NCBI RefSeq assembly: GCF_028598745.1
Contig: NZ_JAQRFK010000028.1
Location: 1-38,410 of the forward strand
Source: Xenorhabdus sp. IM139775
Lineage (GTDB): Bacteria > Pseudomonadota > Gammaproteobacteria > Enterobacterales > Enterobacteriaceae
Length of the DNA: 38,410 nt
Direction: 5' to 3'
The notes beneath the pieces are model-generated. The model ran no database searches and was not told where the DNA came from. It saw only the letters and a list, made by a program, of their open reading frames with translations. Position 1 is the stretch's first letter. Every line of letters begins with the position of its first letter. Shown here one piece after another: positions 31,938 to 38,410 of this stretch. The position numbers were made by a program, and so were the translations under genes.

Positions 31938-32968
31938 GTGTGCAACAAAGCAGAGAACAGGAAAAGTCCGCATCTTCTTTAAGGGATACGGCACCTTTAC
32001 TGAAAGCCAGCGAATTAAAGAAATATTATCCGGTAAAAACCGGTTTATTCTCGCCTGAGCGTATGGTCAAGGCGTTGGATGGTATCTCTTTTGAATTGGA
32101 AAAAGGCAAAACCCTGGCGGTTGTTGGCGAATCGGGTTGTGGAAAATCCACATTGGGTCGCCTGTTGACCATGATTGAAAAACCGACGGATGGAGAGCTT
32201 TATTATCTGGGGCAAGATCTCTTGGTGCCTAATAAAGAAGCAGAAAAACTGCGGCGGCAGAAAATCCAGATCGTATTTCAAAATCCCTACGCTTCCTTAA
32301 ATCCCCGTAAAAAAGTGGGGCAGATTTTGGAAGAGCCGTTGCTGATTAATACGTTACTGACGGCGGCCGAACGTAAGGAAAAGGTCTTGCAGATGATGGA
32401 GAAAGTGGGATTAAAACCGGAACATTACCCGCGTTATCCACATATGTTTTCGGGCGGGCAGCGTCAGCGGATCGCCATTGCTCGTGGGTTGATGCTAAAC
32501 CCGGACGTGGTGATTGCAGATGAACCCGTTTCGGCATTGGATGTTTCGGTACGGGCGCAGGTTTTGAACCTGATGATGGATTTGCAGCAGGATCTGGGAT
32601 TGTCTTATGTCTTTATCTCCCATGATCTTTCAGTCGTTGAGCATATTGCTGATGAAGTGATGGTGATGTATTTGGGGCGTTGTGTTGAAAAAGGCAGCCG
32701 GGAAATGATTTTCAGCCATCCGCGTCACCCTTACACACAGGCACTGTTGTCGGCGACGCCTCGCTTGAATCCTGAGCTGCGTCGTGAGCGCATTAAACTG
32801 ACGGGAGAACTGCCAAGCCCGATGAATCCGCCCCCGGGGTGTGCTTTTGCTGCCCGTTGCCGTCGTGCGTTCAGTCAATGTACCCAATTTCAGCCGAAAT
32901 TGAAGCAATATGGCGGACAACAGATCGCGTGCTTCGCGGTCGAACAGGATGAAAATCCATCCGCCTAA
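31934..32968 (+). CDS. dppF: dipeptide ABC transporter ATPase DppF
   Basis: The 344-residue second ATPase of the Dpp importer has Walker [10 protein letters not shown]-loop [11 protein letters not shown], signature FSGGQRQR and Walker [10 protein letters not shown] cysteine-bearing C-terminal segment ([17 protein letters not shown]) is present. It is about ten residues longer than E. coli DppF, mainly at the N-terminus (an extra polar stretch before [13 protein letters not shown]). It closes the operon and is followed by a probable terminator. Confidence 0.97.
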   Translation: MSVQQSREQEKSASSLRDTAPLLKASELKKYYPVKTGLFSPERMVKALDGISFELEKGKTLAVVGESGCGKSTLGRLLTMIEKPTDGELYYLGQDLLVPNKEAEKLRRQKIQIVFQNPYASLNPRKKVGQILEEPLLINTLLTAAERKEKVLQMMEKVGLKPEHYPRYPHMFSGGQRQRIAIARGLMLNPDVVIADEPVSALDVSVRAQVLNLMMDLQQDLGLSYVFISHDLSVVEHIADEVMVMYLGRCVEKGSREMIFSHPRHPYTQALLSATPRLNPELRRERIKLTGELPSPMNPPPGCAFAARCRRAFSQCTQFQPKLKQYGGQQIACFAVEQDENPSA

Positions 32969-32977
32969 TCCTATTCT

Positions 32978-33006
32978 GACCGTGGTATTATACCCCGGTC
33001 ATTTTC
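32978..33006 (+). terminator. probable terminator of dppABCDF
   Basis: Arms GACCGTGG (32978-32985) and CCCCGGTC (32993-33000) pair except at one position around a 7-nt AT loop, followed by ATTTTC. Confidence 0.5.
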
Positions 33007-33141
33007 CCCTATTGCGTTATTACATTATTGCATTCATCAAAATAAGACGACCGCAAGTAAAATCAAGTATACTCACTCACATTGTTAAGATGTGCTGGTC
33101 AGTATTTTCACTGTCATTGATTTAGTATTGGTTTGGATAAG

Positions 33142-33849
33142 ATGAAATTGCGTGTCAAACGTTCGTTAACCATTAAACAGATGGCCGCAGTGACAGGCGT
33201 CACTTTGGTGACCATTGCCATTTTCATCACCATCCAATTATCCCACTTATTGCAGCAGCGGAAAGAGGATTATATCAGTCAGCTTAACAATGCCGCCGTA
33301 CAGATCCAGACGCCCTTGGCAGAAGCGTTGTTGAGTTCAGATCTCAATAAAGCGAAAACCCTGTTGATTGGATTGAAGACCTCCGGCATTCTGGGGCGGG
33401 CCGATGTGCGATTACCTGATAACGTGCGGGTAATGAGCTTGGATTTTGCCACTCATCGTCCTATCCCTGAACTGGCAAAGCAGGTTTTTGGTATTCCCGT
33501 TGAGGTCAATATTCCGCTCTATGTTTATGGTGTGGCGCCAAAAACCGCAGAGTCACAGGGGCACCTTATTTTGCAGGTTGACTCCAATCGGGTGTATCGT
33601 TTCGCCTTGAATACACTTGCATTAATGTTAACTACTTATTTATTACTTGCGCTTATTCTCACGGTGTCGATAAGCTGGTGCGTAAATCGCATTATCATCC
33701 ATCCATTGCGCGATGTTGTGCGGGAACTGAATGGAGAACAGCCGCCAGAACCGATGTCTTGCCCTAAAAGCCATCAGGATGATGAGCTGGGATTGCTGGT
33801 AAAAGGCTATAATCGTCAGGTTAATAAGCAGAAAACACCATCAAAATGA
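33142..33849 (+). CDS. truncated PdeK/HmsP-like membrane sensor lacking GGDEF and EAL domains
   Basis: The 235-residue product aligns with the N-terminal third of E. coli PdeK (YhjK) and Yersinia HmsP: RSLTIKQMA at the start, a first membrane helix (about 15-37), a periplasmic sensor, a second helix (TTYLLLALILTVSISWCVNRIIIHPL) and a HAMP-like segment ending HQDDELGLLVKGYN. PdeK/HmsP continue into a degenerate GGDEF and an EAL c-di-GMP phosphodiesterase domain; here the frame stops eleven residues later, and the following 100 bp show no remnant of either domain. The start is the ATG at 33142 rather than a TTG at 33133. It could be an inert fossil or a retained membrane sensor. yhjJ follows, as it is nearby in E. 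coli. Confidence 0.8.
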   Translation: MKLRVKRSLTIKQMAAVTGVTLVTIAIFITIQLSHLLQQRKEDYISQLNNAAVQIQTPLAEALLSSDLNKAKTLLIGLKTSGILGRADVRLPDNVRVMSLDFATHRPIPELAKQVFGIPVEVNIPLYVYGVAPKTAESQGHLILQVDSNRVYRFALNTLALMLTTYLLLALILTVSISWCVNRIIIHPLRDVVRELNGEQPPEPMSCPKSHQDDELGLLVKGYNRQVNKQKTPSK

Positions 33850-33955
33850 AACCTTACAAGGTGAATGGCGGTCTAATCCTGAATGATAATATCTGGGTAT
33901 AGCTGATTATCTTAGGTTTTGCAGGATAAAATTAAACAGGTAGGGGTAAGTGAGC

Positions 33956-35425
33956 ATGCTGGGCAACAAAATCGGGTATCTTATTGGTGGTGCGATCTTG
34001 GCGACGACGTGTTTGGCACAGGCTGAGACGTTACAGCCTGATCCGGCCTGGCAGCAGGGTAAACTTGACAATGGGTTTAGCTGGCAAATCCTGCAAACAC
34101 CACAACGGCCCAATGACAGAATACAGTTGCGGTTATTGGTCAAGACTGGCTCATTGACCGAGAAAAACCTGCAACGGGGCTACACCTACCTTATTCCGAA
34201 AATCGTCTTATCCAGCAGTAAAGATTTATCATCGCAGCAATTGGAAAACTTGTGGCGCAATGCGATAGAGACTAAAAACCCCCTTCCACCTGCCATTGTT
34301 TCCTATGATTTCACCCTTTATAGCCTGAGCCTGCCGAATAATCGCCCCGAATTGTTGCAGGACGCATTGATATGGTTGTCTGGCATGGCGGGTGGCGCGG
34401 TATTTACACCGCAAACACTGGCACTGGCCATGAAAACGGATGAAAATTCTGTGACGACTTTTCCATCTGATATTCAAGACCCGGTGTGGCGTATGCGCCT
34501 GCAAGGTTCGACACTTATCGGTCATGATCCTGGGATGTCGGTATCAGTGCCTGTGGATGCCAAAAAAGTCGAAAATTTTTATCATCAATGGTACACGCCG
34601 GATGTGATGACCCTGTATATCGCGGGGCATGTTGACAACCGATCACTGTCCGAGCAGGTTAATCAGGCATTTGCGTCATTGGCGGGAAAACGGCAGACAC
34701 CGGTTCCTGTTCCTACCTTGCTGCCGCTGAAAGCAGCAACGATTGGCGTAGAGAATGATAAAGCCAAACAAGATCGCCTGTCCTTAACTTGGAGCCTGAA
34801 TTGGTCGCCAATTAATAATTCACAGGCACTGACTCAGTACTGGTTAAATGACCTGACGCGTGAAGCGCTTTATCGTTACCTGCAATTGGGGCTTAAGGAC
34901 AAGCAGGATGACATGCAGTTGGGCCTGGATTGCCGTGTGCTATACCAGCAGGCGAACTGCTCATTAAATCTGGATGCCCCGACGGACAAACTGATGGGGG
35001 CCACGCTGTATCTGGCTTCTCAACTGTCATCCCTGTGGGAAAATGGCTTGCCGCAGGAACAATTTGATGAACTCTATGCTCAGAAGCGGAGTCAGCTCCA
35101 GCAGCTATTTGCCATGTATGCCCGCACCGATACCGATGTTTTGATTAACCAACGTCTGTTATCACAACAAAATAATGTGATCGATATCGCCCCCGAACAA
35201 TTTCAGCGGTTAAGACAGGCATTTTTATCCGCCCTGACGCCCCAACTTTTGAATAACAAACTGAAAGAGATGCTGTCGCAAGAAATCTCTTTTATTCTGG
35301 TGCAACCCAAAGGTGAGGCAGCGGTAGATGTGAATCAAATCAAAAATAGCTTTAACCAGATTATGCGACCGGGGCCACTGCCGGAAAAAACGCAAACGCC
35401 TGAAACCGTGAACGGTGGTGAGTAA
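33956..35425 (+). CDS. yhjJ: YhjJ, inactive M16-family peptidase homologue
   Basis: The 489-residue periplasmic protein matches E. coli YhjJ. A signal peptide is cleaved near AQA before ETLQPDPAWQQGKLDNG. The fold is that of M16 (pitrilysin-like) peptidases, but the zinc motif HXXEH is absent; the equivalent region reads RGYTYLIPKIVL, as in E. coli, so catalysis is unlikely. Other conserved blocks are STLIGHDPG, WYTPDVMTLYIAG and DIAPEQFQRLRQAFL. The ATG at 33956 matches the E. coli start; a GTG at 33950 closer to the GGGG ribosome-binding site is an alternative. Confidence 0.9.
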   Translation: MLGNKIGYLIGGAILATTCLAQAETLQPDPAWQQGKLDNGFSWQILQTPQRPNDRIQLRLLVKTGSLTEKNLQRGYTYLIPKIVLSSSKDLSSQQLENLWRNAIETKNPLPPAIVSYDFTLYSLSLPNNRPELLQDALIWLSGMAGGAVFTPQTLALAMKTDENSVTTFPSDIQDPVWRMRLQGSTLIGHDPGMSVSVPVDAKKVENFYHQWYTPDVMTLYIAGHVDNRSLSEQVNQAFASLAGKRQTPVPVPTLLPLKAATIGVENDKAKQDRLSLTWSLNWSPINNSQALTQYWLNDLTREALYRYLQLGLKDKQDDMQLGLDCRVLYQQANCSLNLDAPTDKLMGATLYLASQLSSLWENGLPQEQFDELYAQKRSQLQQLFAMYARTDTDVLINQRLLSQQNNVIDIAPEQFQRLRQAFLSALTPQLLNNKLKEMLSQEISFILVQPKGEAAVDVNQIKNSFNQIMRPGPLPEKTQTPETVNGGE

Positions 35426-35546
35426 GAGAACAGATGGGTGCTGAGGCTGATTTTTAAGCAATTTTTCCTTGGTGTCATCTCCCTGTCATATTCAGGCATT
35501 ATCCTTGAGGTTATTTTCAGAGCACGTTTCAGGAAATTAATCATGT

Positions 35547-36220
35547 ATGCCTTGCTTTTCACGAAGAGAAATATTGCGGGCTGCCACTATCGGGATTGCC
35601 TATTCATTACTGCCGGCTTCGATTCGTAAGGCGCTGGCCATACCCGCTAACAATCGTACCGGCACCATTGATGATGTGGCGCATGTGGTCAACTCCCCGG
35701 TGGTCGCAATATCTGGCAGCAGCAAGGTGAGGGACGGCTGGTCTTGCCCTATCACTTGGACAGCCGGCGCGGCAATGCGCAGAGGGCCGGGGGAACGCCT
35801 CATTCCTGGGTTGATGAACACTTGGCTTGGGGCAGCGGCCGCATGAATGACTGGCCAACCTATAAAACCACGATCTCAATGGGCTATTACCGCCAAACCG
35901 AGCTGCCGTACCAATTTGCCTTGGCCAATACTTTTACCCTGTGTGACGCCTACCACTGTTCGATTCATGCAGGCACTAATCCCAACCGCCTGTTTCTCTG
36001 GAGCGGTACAAATGGTCCCAGCGCCGCTAATGTTGCCGCGGTGATCAACGAGTGGGACAGCCCCGGCTCTCCGGAGGTGGGATATACGTGGAAAACTTAC
36101 CCTGAACGATTGGAAGAGAGCGGCATTAGCTGGAAAATTTATCAATACCTGCCGGACAACTTCGGCGATAACCCGCTGGCCGACTGGAAAATGGTGGGCA
36201 CAGCGTCAGCGATCCGCTGA
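35547..36220 (+). pseudogene. remnant of a Tat-exported phosphocholine-type phospholipase C
   Basis: The N-terminus carries a twin-arginine signal (SRREILRAATIGIAYSLLP) and then ALAIPANNRTGTIDDVAHVV, the start of the phosphocholine-specific phospholipase C / AcpA family. The catalytic segment expected next (the MQENRSFDHYFG-type motif) is deleted. Sequence resumes in a different frame near 35696 with LPGGRNIWQQQ and LVLPYHLDS, then GTPHSWVDEHLAWG, LCDAYHCSIHAGTNPNRLFLWSG and YPERLEESGISWKIYQ. It stops at 36220, leaving out more than half of the usual protein. It cannot make an active enzyme. Confidence 0.82.
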
Positions 36221-36311
36221 TGGAGAAAGTGTGAGAAAATTTATTATTGCTTCACTTCAGGAAAAGAAAGGGTGCTTGTATCACCAGCCCTCACAAAAGA
36301 AAGAGAAATGC

Positions 36312-36330
36312 GGGGGAGAAACCCTCCCCC
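36312..36330 (-). terminator. hairpin at the 3' end of the hok-like mRNA
   Basis: Arms GGGGGAG and CTCCCCC pair over 7 bp around a 5-nt loop, just past the hok stop on the minus strand, with a pyrimidine-rich tract after it. Confidence 0.6.
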
Positions 36331-36336
36331 ACAAGA

Positions 36337-36480
36337 CTACTCGTCACATGACAGAGTAGCTTGAACCACTGTGTTTCCGCTGCTAACTCTCAAAGAACAA
36401 AGTCTATCGCGCATTAACAATGAAAAGCACAGAACCGTTATACAAACGGCAATAAGCCCGATAAGAGCAAACTTGGTCAT
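36337..36480 (-). CDS. hok: Hok-family type I toxin peptide
   Basis: This 47-codon ORF encodes a single-span peptide of the Hok/Gef type. It starts MTKFALIGLIAVCITVL, very like HokE (MLTKYALVAVIVLCLTVL), has one membrane helix and then the conserved cysteine in RDRLCSLRV, followed by a short C-terminal part. Hok peptides insert into the inner membrane and collapse the membrane potential. The ATG is reached through AAGGAG with 9-nt spacing and overlaps the stop of a mok-like leader ORF. A Sok-like antisense RNA is encoded opposite the leader. It may be functional; the C-terminus ends in LSCDE rather than the usual AYE motif. Confidence 0.85.
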   Translation of the reverse strand: MTKFALIGLIAVCITVLCFSLLMRDRLCSLRVSSGNTVVQATLSCDE

Positions 36481-36557
36481 TCCTCTTGACTCCTTATTAC
36501 AAAGGAGGCAGAATCAAATTGTGACGTTTGGAGACTGCCTCGAATTACGATTAACAT
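36477..36557 (-). CDS. mok-like leader ORF coupled to hok
   Basis: A 26-codon ORF starts at the ATG complementary to 36555-36557, inside the Sok target stem, and its TGA overlaps the hok ATG (ATGA). In the R1 plasmid system translation of mok is needed for hok translation and is what Sok blocks. The position and coupling here suit that role. The peptide itself resembles nothing. Confidence 0.6.
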   Translation of the reverse strand: MLIVIRGSLQTSQFDSASFVIRSQEE

Positions 36558-36581
36558 CTAATTCGGGGCTTTCGTCTTTCT
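36524..36581 (+). ncRNA. sok: Sok-like antisense RNA
   Basis: Opposite the hok leader, the stem GCCTCGAATTA (36537-36547) pairs with TAATTCGGGGC (36559-36569) and is followed by TTTCGTCTTTCT. This matches the layout of R1 Sok, which has GCCTCG, a loop with ATTAAC, CGGGGCT and TCTTTCTG at the same places. A plus-strand promoter TTGACT (36486-36491), 17 bp, CAGAAT (36509-36514) predicts a start near 36522-36524, giving about 58 nt. The exact ends are inferred. Confidence 0.7.
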
Positions 36582-36627
36582 GGCTCTGGCAAATGCCTGA
36601 ACCAGAATGATTCAAGCACCCACCGCA

Positions 36628-36654
36628 ATAATATCAGACTGTTACCGCTGACAA
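36628..36654 (-). promoter_or_regulatory. probable hok promoter
   Basis: On the minus strand TTGTCA (36649-36654) and TATTAT (36628-36633) lie 15 bp apart. The predicted 5' end near 36621 begins GGTGCTTGA, like the GGCGCTTGA start of R1 hok mRNA. Confidence 0.5.
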
Positions 36655-36742
36655 ACACCTTTGCACCAGTTAATCTAAAATTAAACTTACTAACTCAATC
36701 GGTTGGTTGGTATTGCACTTATCATGCGAATCCAAGTTCCAT

Positions 36743-36775
36743 AAAAAATCAGCCAGTTGAATAAACTAGCTGATT
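36743..36775 (-). terminator. Rho-independent terminator of the tautomerase gene
   Basis: An 11-bp stem with one mismatch (36748-36758 with 36765-36775) ends, on the minus strand, in a TTTTTT tract. It lies about 50 bp past the tautomerase stop. Confidence 0.85.
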
Positions 36776-36822
36776 GTGAGGTGGTTGTATTTACCTAATA
36801 CATTATAATTGAGGCAAGCAAC

Positions 36823-37029
36823 TCACTTCTTCGCCGCAGCCCTTAACTCAGTTACGTTCTTCCCCCCAATTCCCCAGTTATCGGTTTCTACTTCATCAAT
36901 GATCACAAAAGTCGTTGCGGGGTTTTTTCCAAGCACATCCACCAGCAATTGGGTTGCACCTTCAATCAGTTGTTTTTTCTGTTCGGCAGTGGCGCCTTCA
37001 CGGGTAATTCTGATGTTCACAAATGGCAT
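36823..37029 (-). CDS. 4-oxalocrotonate tautomerase family protein
   Basis: The 68-residue product has the size and pattern of the small tautomerase subfamily (4-oxalocrotonate tautomerase, DmpI/XylH-like). The catalytic residue is the proline exposed after Met removal (MPFVNIRITREG); the core GATQLLVDVLGKNPATTFVIIDEV follows. Such enzymes are hexamers that move a proton in keto-enol tautomerisation. The substrate cannot be told from sequence, and no catabolic genes are nearby. It stands alone with its own terminator. Confidence 0.9.
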   Translation of the reverse strand: MPFVNIRITREGATAEQKKQLIEGATQLLVDVLGKNPATTFVIIDEVETDNWGIGGKNVTELRAAAKK

Positions 37030-37109
37030 AAAAATGACTCCTTTTTGGGTTTGTTATAGATAAGTGGGTACAGCAAAAAAAACAGTCTTACTTATTGATA
37101 TCTAGATAT

Positions 37110-38086
37110 TTACTCAGCCTTCTTGTCTTCTGAGGTGGCGATCCACGCGGCGCAAAACAGGGTCAGGCGGGCGAAGAAATAGAAGAAAGCCATTAAGCCA
37201 ATCACTGAACCAAAGGCAGCGCCGGAAGGGGAGCTGGCAAGGCGTGGCAGCATCATGGTCATAATATATTTGATCACTTCAAATCCTATTGCGGCCATTA
37301 AGGTGCCTTTGAACAGCGCTTTCCTTTCCGGGCGATGACGCGGCAAGATCCACAATATCCAAAGGAATAACAAATAATTGGCGGAAATGGAAATGGTCAT
37401 GCCAATGGATGTCCATGCAGGCCGGAGCCAATCGATGCCTTCCAACCCAAGGGCATGGACGAGGGTCGCTTGGGCAGAGCCTGCGATGGAAGTCAGCGAA
37501 AGCGTCATGACCAACGCAAAAAGCAGACCGAATAAGGAGAAAAAGTCGCGAATATATTGAAAGTAAATCTTCTCTTTATCTTCATGATTGCGTTCCCAGA
37601 CATCCCGTGATTGGGCAAGTATCGCCTCGCGTAAATTTCCGACCCAGTTCAACCCCGAGTACAGCGCGATCGCCAAACCGGTCAGTCCCACCGTTGTTCT
37701 TTGGCTGACCGCCGTGTCTACGCTGTTTTTCAGGGTGTTGGCAAGGGTGGGATCACTGATGCTATTGGCGATGCCATTGATCAAACGTGCCAGCAAGTCC
37801 GGATTGGATGCCAGCACAAAACCGGCGACGGCAAAAGAGAGCATCAGGATGGGGATTAAGGAGAGAAACGAGAAATAGGTGATGGCTGCACCAAATTGGC
37901 TCCCCATTCGGTCGTTGAAACGTTGTGCCGCCCGAATGAGGTGGGCGATAAAAGGGATCCGGCGGACGGCATTGCCAATACGAAGGGTGACAGAAAGCGC
38001 TTTTTTACTGCTGTGCAGCCCTTTCGCTAATGGCGTGAAACGTTTCCCTGTATTGAAGGATTCCTTTTTTCATGGTCACTTGGCAT
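37110..38086 (-). pseudogene. yhjD: inner-membrane protein YhjD, 5' end frameshifted at a homopolymer
   Basis: From 37907 downwards the frame encodes 265 residues matching E. coli YhjD (YihY/BrkB family): GSQFGAAITYFSFLSLIPILM, GLNWVGNLREAI, SQSRDVWER-like, and GAAFGSVIGLMAFFYFFARLTLFCAAW. Upstream the same frame continues without a start through RIPFIAHLIRAAQRFNDRM, which is conserved with E. coli, to a stop. The natural start, ATG at 38086 after AGAGGA, encodes MPSDHEK and then goes out of frame. Adding one base to the six-A run (T6 at 38065-38070) joins both parts into a continuous 325-residue protein (E. coli 337). A deletion, an assembly error or transcriptional slippage are possible. 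E. coli yhjD has been linked to lipid A export suppressor mutations. Confidence 0.8.
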
Positions 38087-38110
38087 GACATCCTCTGGGT
38101 GAAAAACGAT

Positions 38111-38185
38111 ATGTGAAAAAACAGTATGCGAAAAAACAGTATGTGAAAAAACAGTGTGCGAAAAAACGGTGTGCGAAAAAAGAGT
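38111..38185 (-). repeat. 15-bp tandem repeat upstream of yhjD (5 copies)
   Basis: Five consecutive 15-bp units (38111-38125, 38126-38140, 38141-38155, 38156-38170, 38171-38185) share GAAAAAA and differ at few positions; a degenerate partial unit precedes them at about 38097-38110. The array begins some 25 bp before the yhjD start and on the gene strand is T-rich, like the array before ligB. Confidence 0.88.
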
Positions 38186-38229
38186 AACAGGCAAAATGGA
38201 AAAGGCAACTGGTGAGGGAATACAAAGAA

Positions 38230-38258
38230 GTACGGTAGCCTGATATTGGCTACCGTAC
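38230..38258 (-). terminator. probable terminator of the gene entering from the right
   Basis: An 11-bp perfect stem (GTACGGTAGCC with GGCTACCGTAC) and 7-nt loop is followed on the minus strand by TTCTTTGTATT. It lies just past the stop at 38285. Confidence 0.6.
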
Positions 38259-38284
38259 CGAAGATCAATCGTTGATTATGATGA

Positions 38285-38410
38285 TCAATCTAATTGACGA
38301 CCCTTAACTTCACTGTGGGTTGCAGGAAGCTCGCTATTGTGGCTCTCATTTTTCACAAAAGGCACTTTACCGGAGAAAATATCTTTTTGTGCAGAGGCGG
38401 CCAGACCCAT
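38285..38410 (-). CDS. C-terminal end of an unidentified protein (runs off the window)
   Basis: The last 41 codons of a minus-strand frame enter from the right edge and end at 38285. The tail is hydrophilic (KDIFSGKVPFVKNESHNSEL, ending EVKGRQLD), which could be the cytoplasmic end of a membrane transporter, but I cannot identify it. By coincidence a Met codon falls exactly at the window edge, so a tiny separate gene cannot be excluded. Confidence 0.5.
   Translation of the reverse strand: MGLAASAQKDIFSGKVPFVKNESHNSELPATHSEVKGRQLD

Noticed and set aside
36371-36610. 79-residue plus-strand ORF opposite hok
   Set aside because: It is antisense to the well-supported hok and its leader and overlaps the Sok stem-loop; no family resemblance.
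38060-38075. Programmed -1 ribosomal frameshift in yhjD
   Set aside because: The zero-frame codons over the A run do not form a proper slippery heptamer (the A-site codon is AGG); a one-base indel or transcriptional slippage explains the data better.
38005-38268. 87-residue Phe-rich ORF on the minus strand upstream of yhjD
   Set aside because: It is a translation of the 15-bp repeat array and of the wrong frame of the yhjD 5' end.

Overview
The window is a piece of a gammaproteobacterial (Enterobacterales) chromosome. Almost every protein is a full-length orthologue of a named E. coli K-12 gene. The moderate GC content, the shuffled order of E. coli-like blocks and the style of the intergenic repeats suggest the Xenorhabdus/Photorhabdus branch of Morganellaceae; that genus-level placement is inference. 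No prophage, CRISPR array or large island is present. The unusual material is small: toxin-antitoxin loci, gene remnants, short tandem repeats and regulatory sites.

Layout. 1-5127: a short unknown ORF, then typA/bipA behind a probable CRP site, yihX, dtd and yiiD (fabY). The rbn/yihY gene that separates yihX from dtd in E. coli is absent here. 5117-18127: yicH and xanP (minus), gltS (plus), the minus-strand stringent-response and recombination cluster gmk-rpoZ-spoT-recG (without trmH), ligB (plus) and yicG (minus). xanP has a near-consensus PurR box. 18263-25812: yidR, yidQ, a 600-bp gap with an orphan plus-strand terminator (possible small RNA), avtA, tag, and the glyQS operon. 25928-26706: a tRNA-Pro(UGG) gene and a VapBC-type toxin-antitoxin pair. 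27178-33005: the complete dipeptide ABC transporter operon dppABCDF, whose leader carries a sequence matching the GcvB small-RNA seed.

33142-38410 is the most eroded part. It holds a phosphodiesterase gene (pdeK/hmsP-like) cut down to its membrane sensor, the inactive M16 peptidase homologue yhjJ, a decayed Tat-exported phospholipase C, a type I hok/sok toxin-antitoxin locus with a mok-like leader ORF, a 4-oxalocrotonate tautomerase homologue, yhjD with an apparent one-base deletion in a homopolymer, and the end of an unidentified gene.

One pattern crosses the whole window. Tandem duplications with a 15-bp period occur at four separate places: inside spoT, at the 3' end of glyQ, upstream of ligB and upstream of yhjD. 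A 16-bp duplication has also changed the C-terminus of yidR. The in-gene copies add exactly five codons. This looks like a genome-wide slippage or short-duplication process rather than one mobile element.
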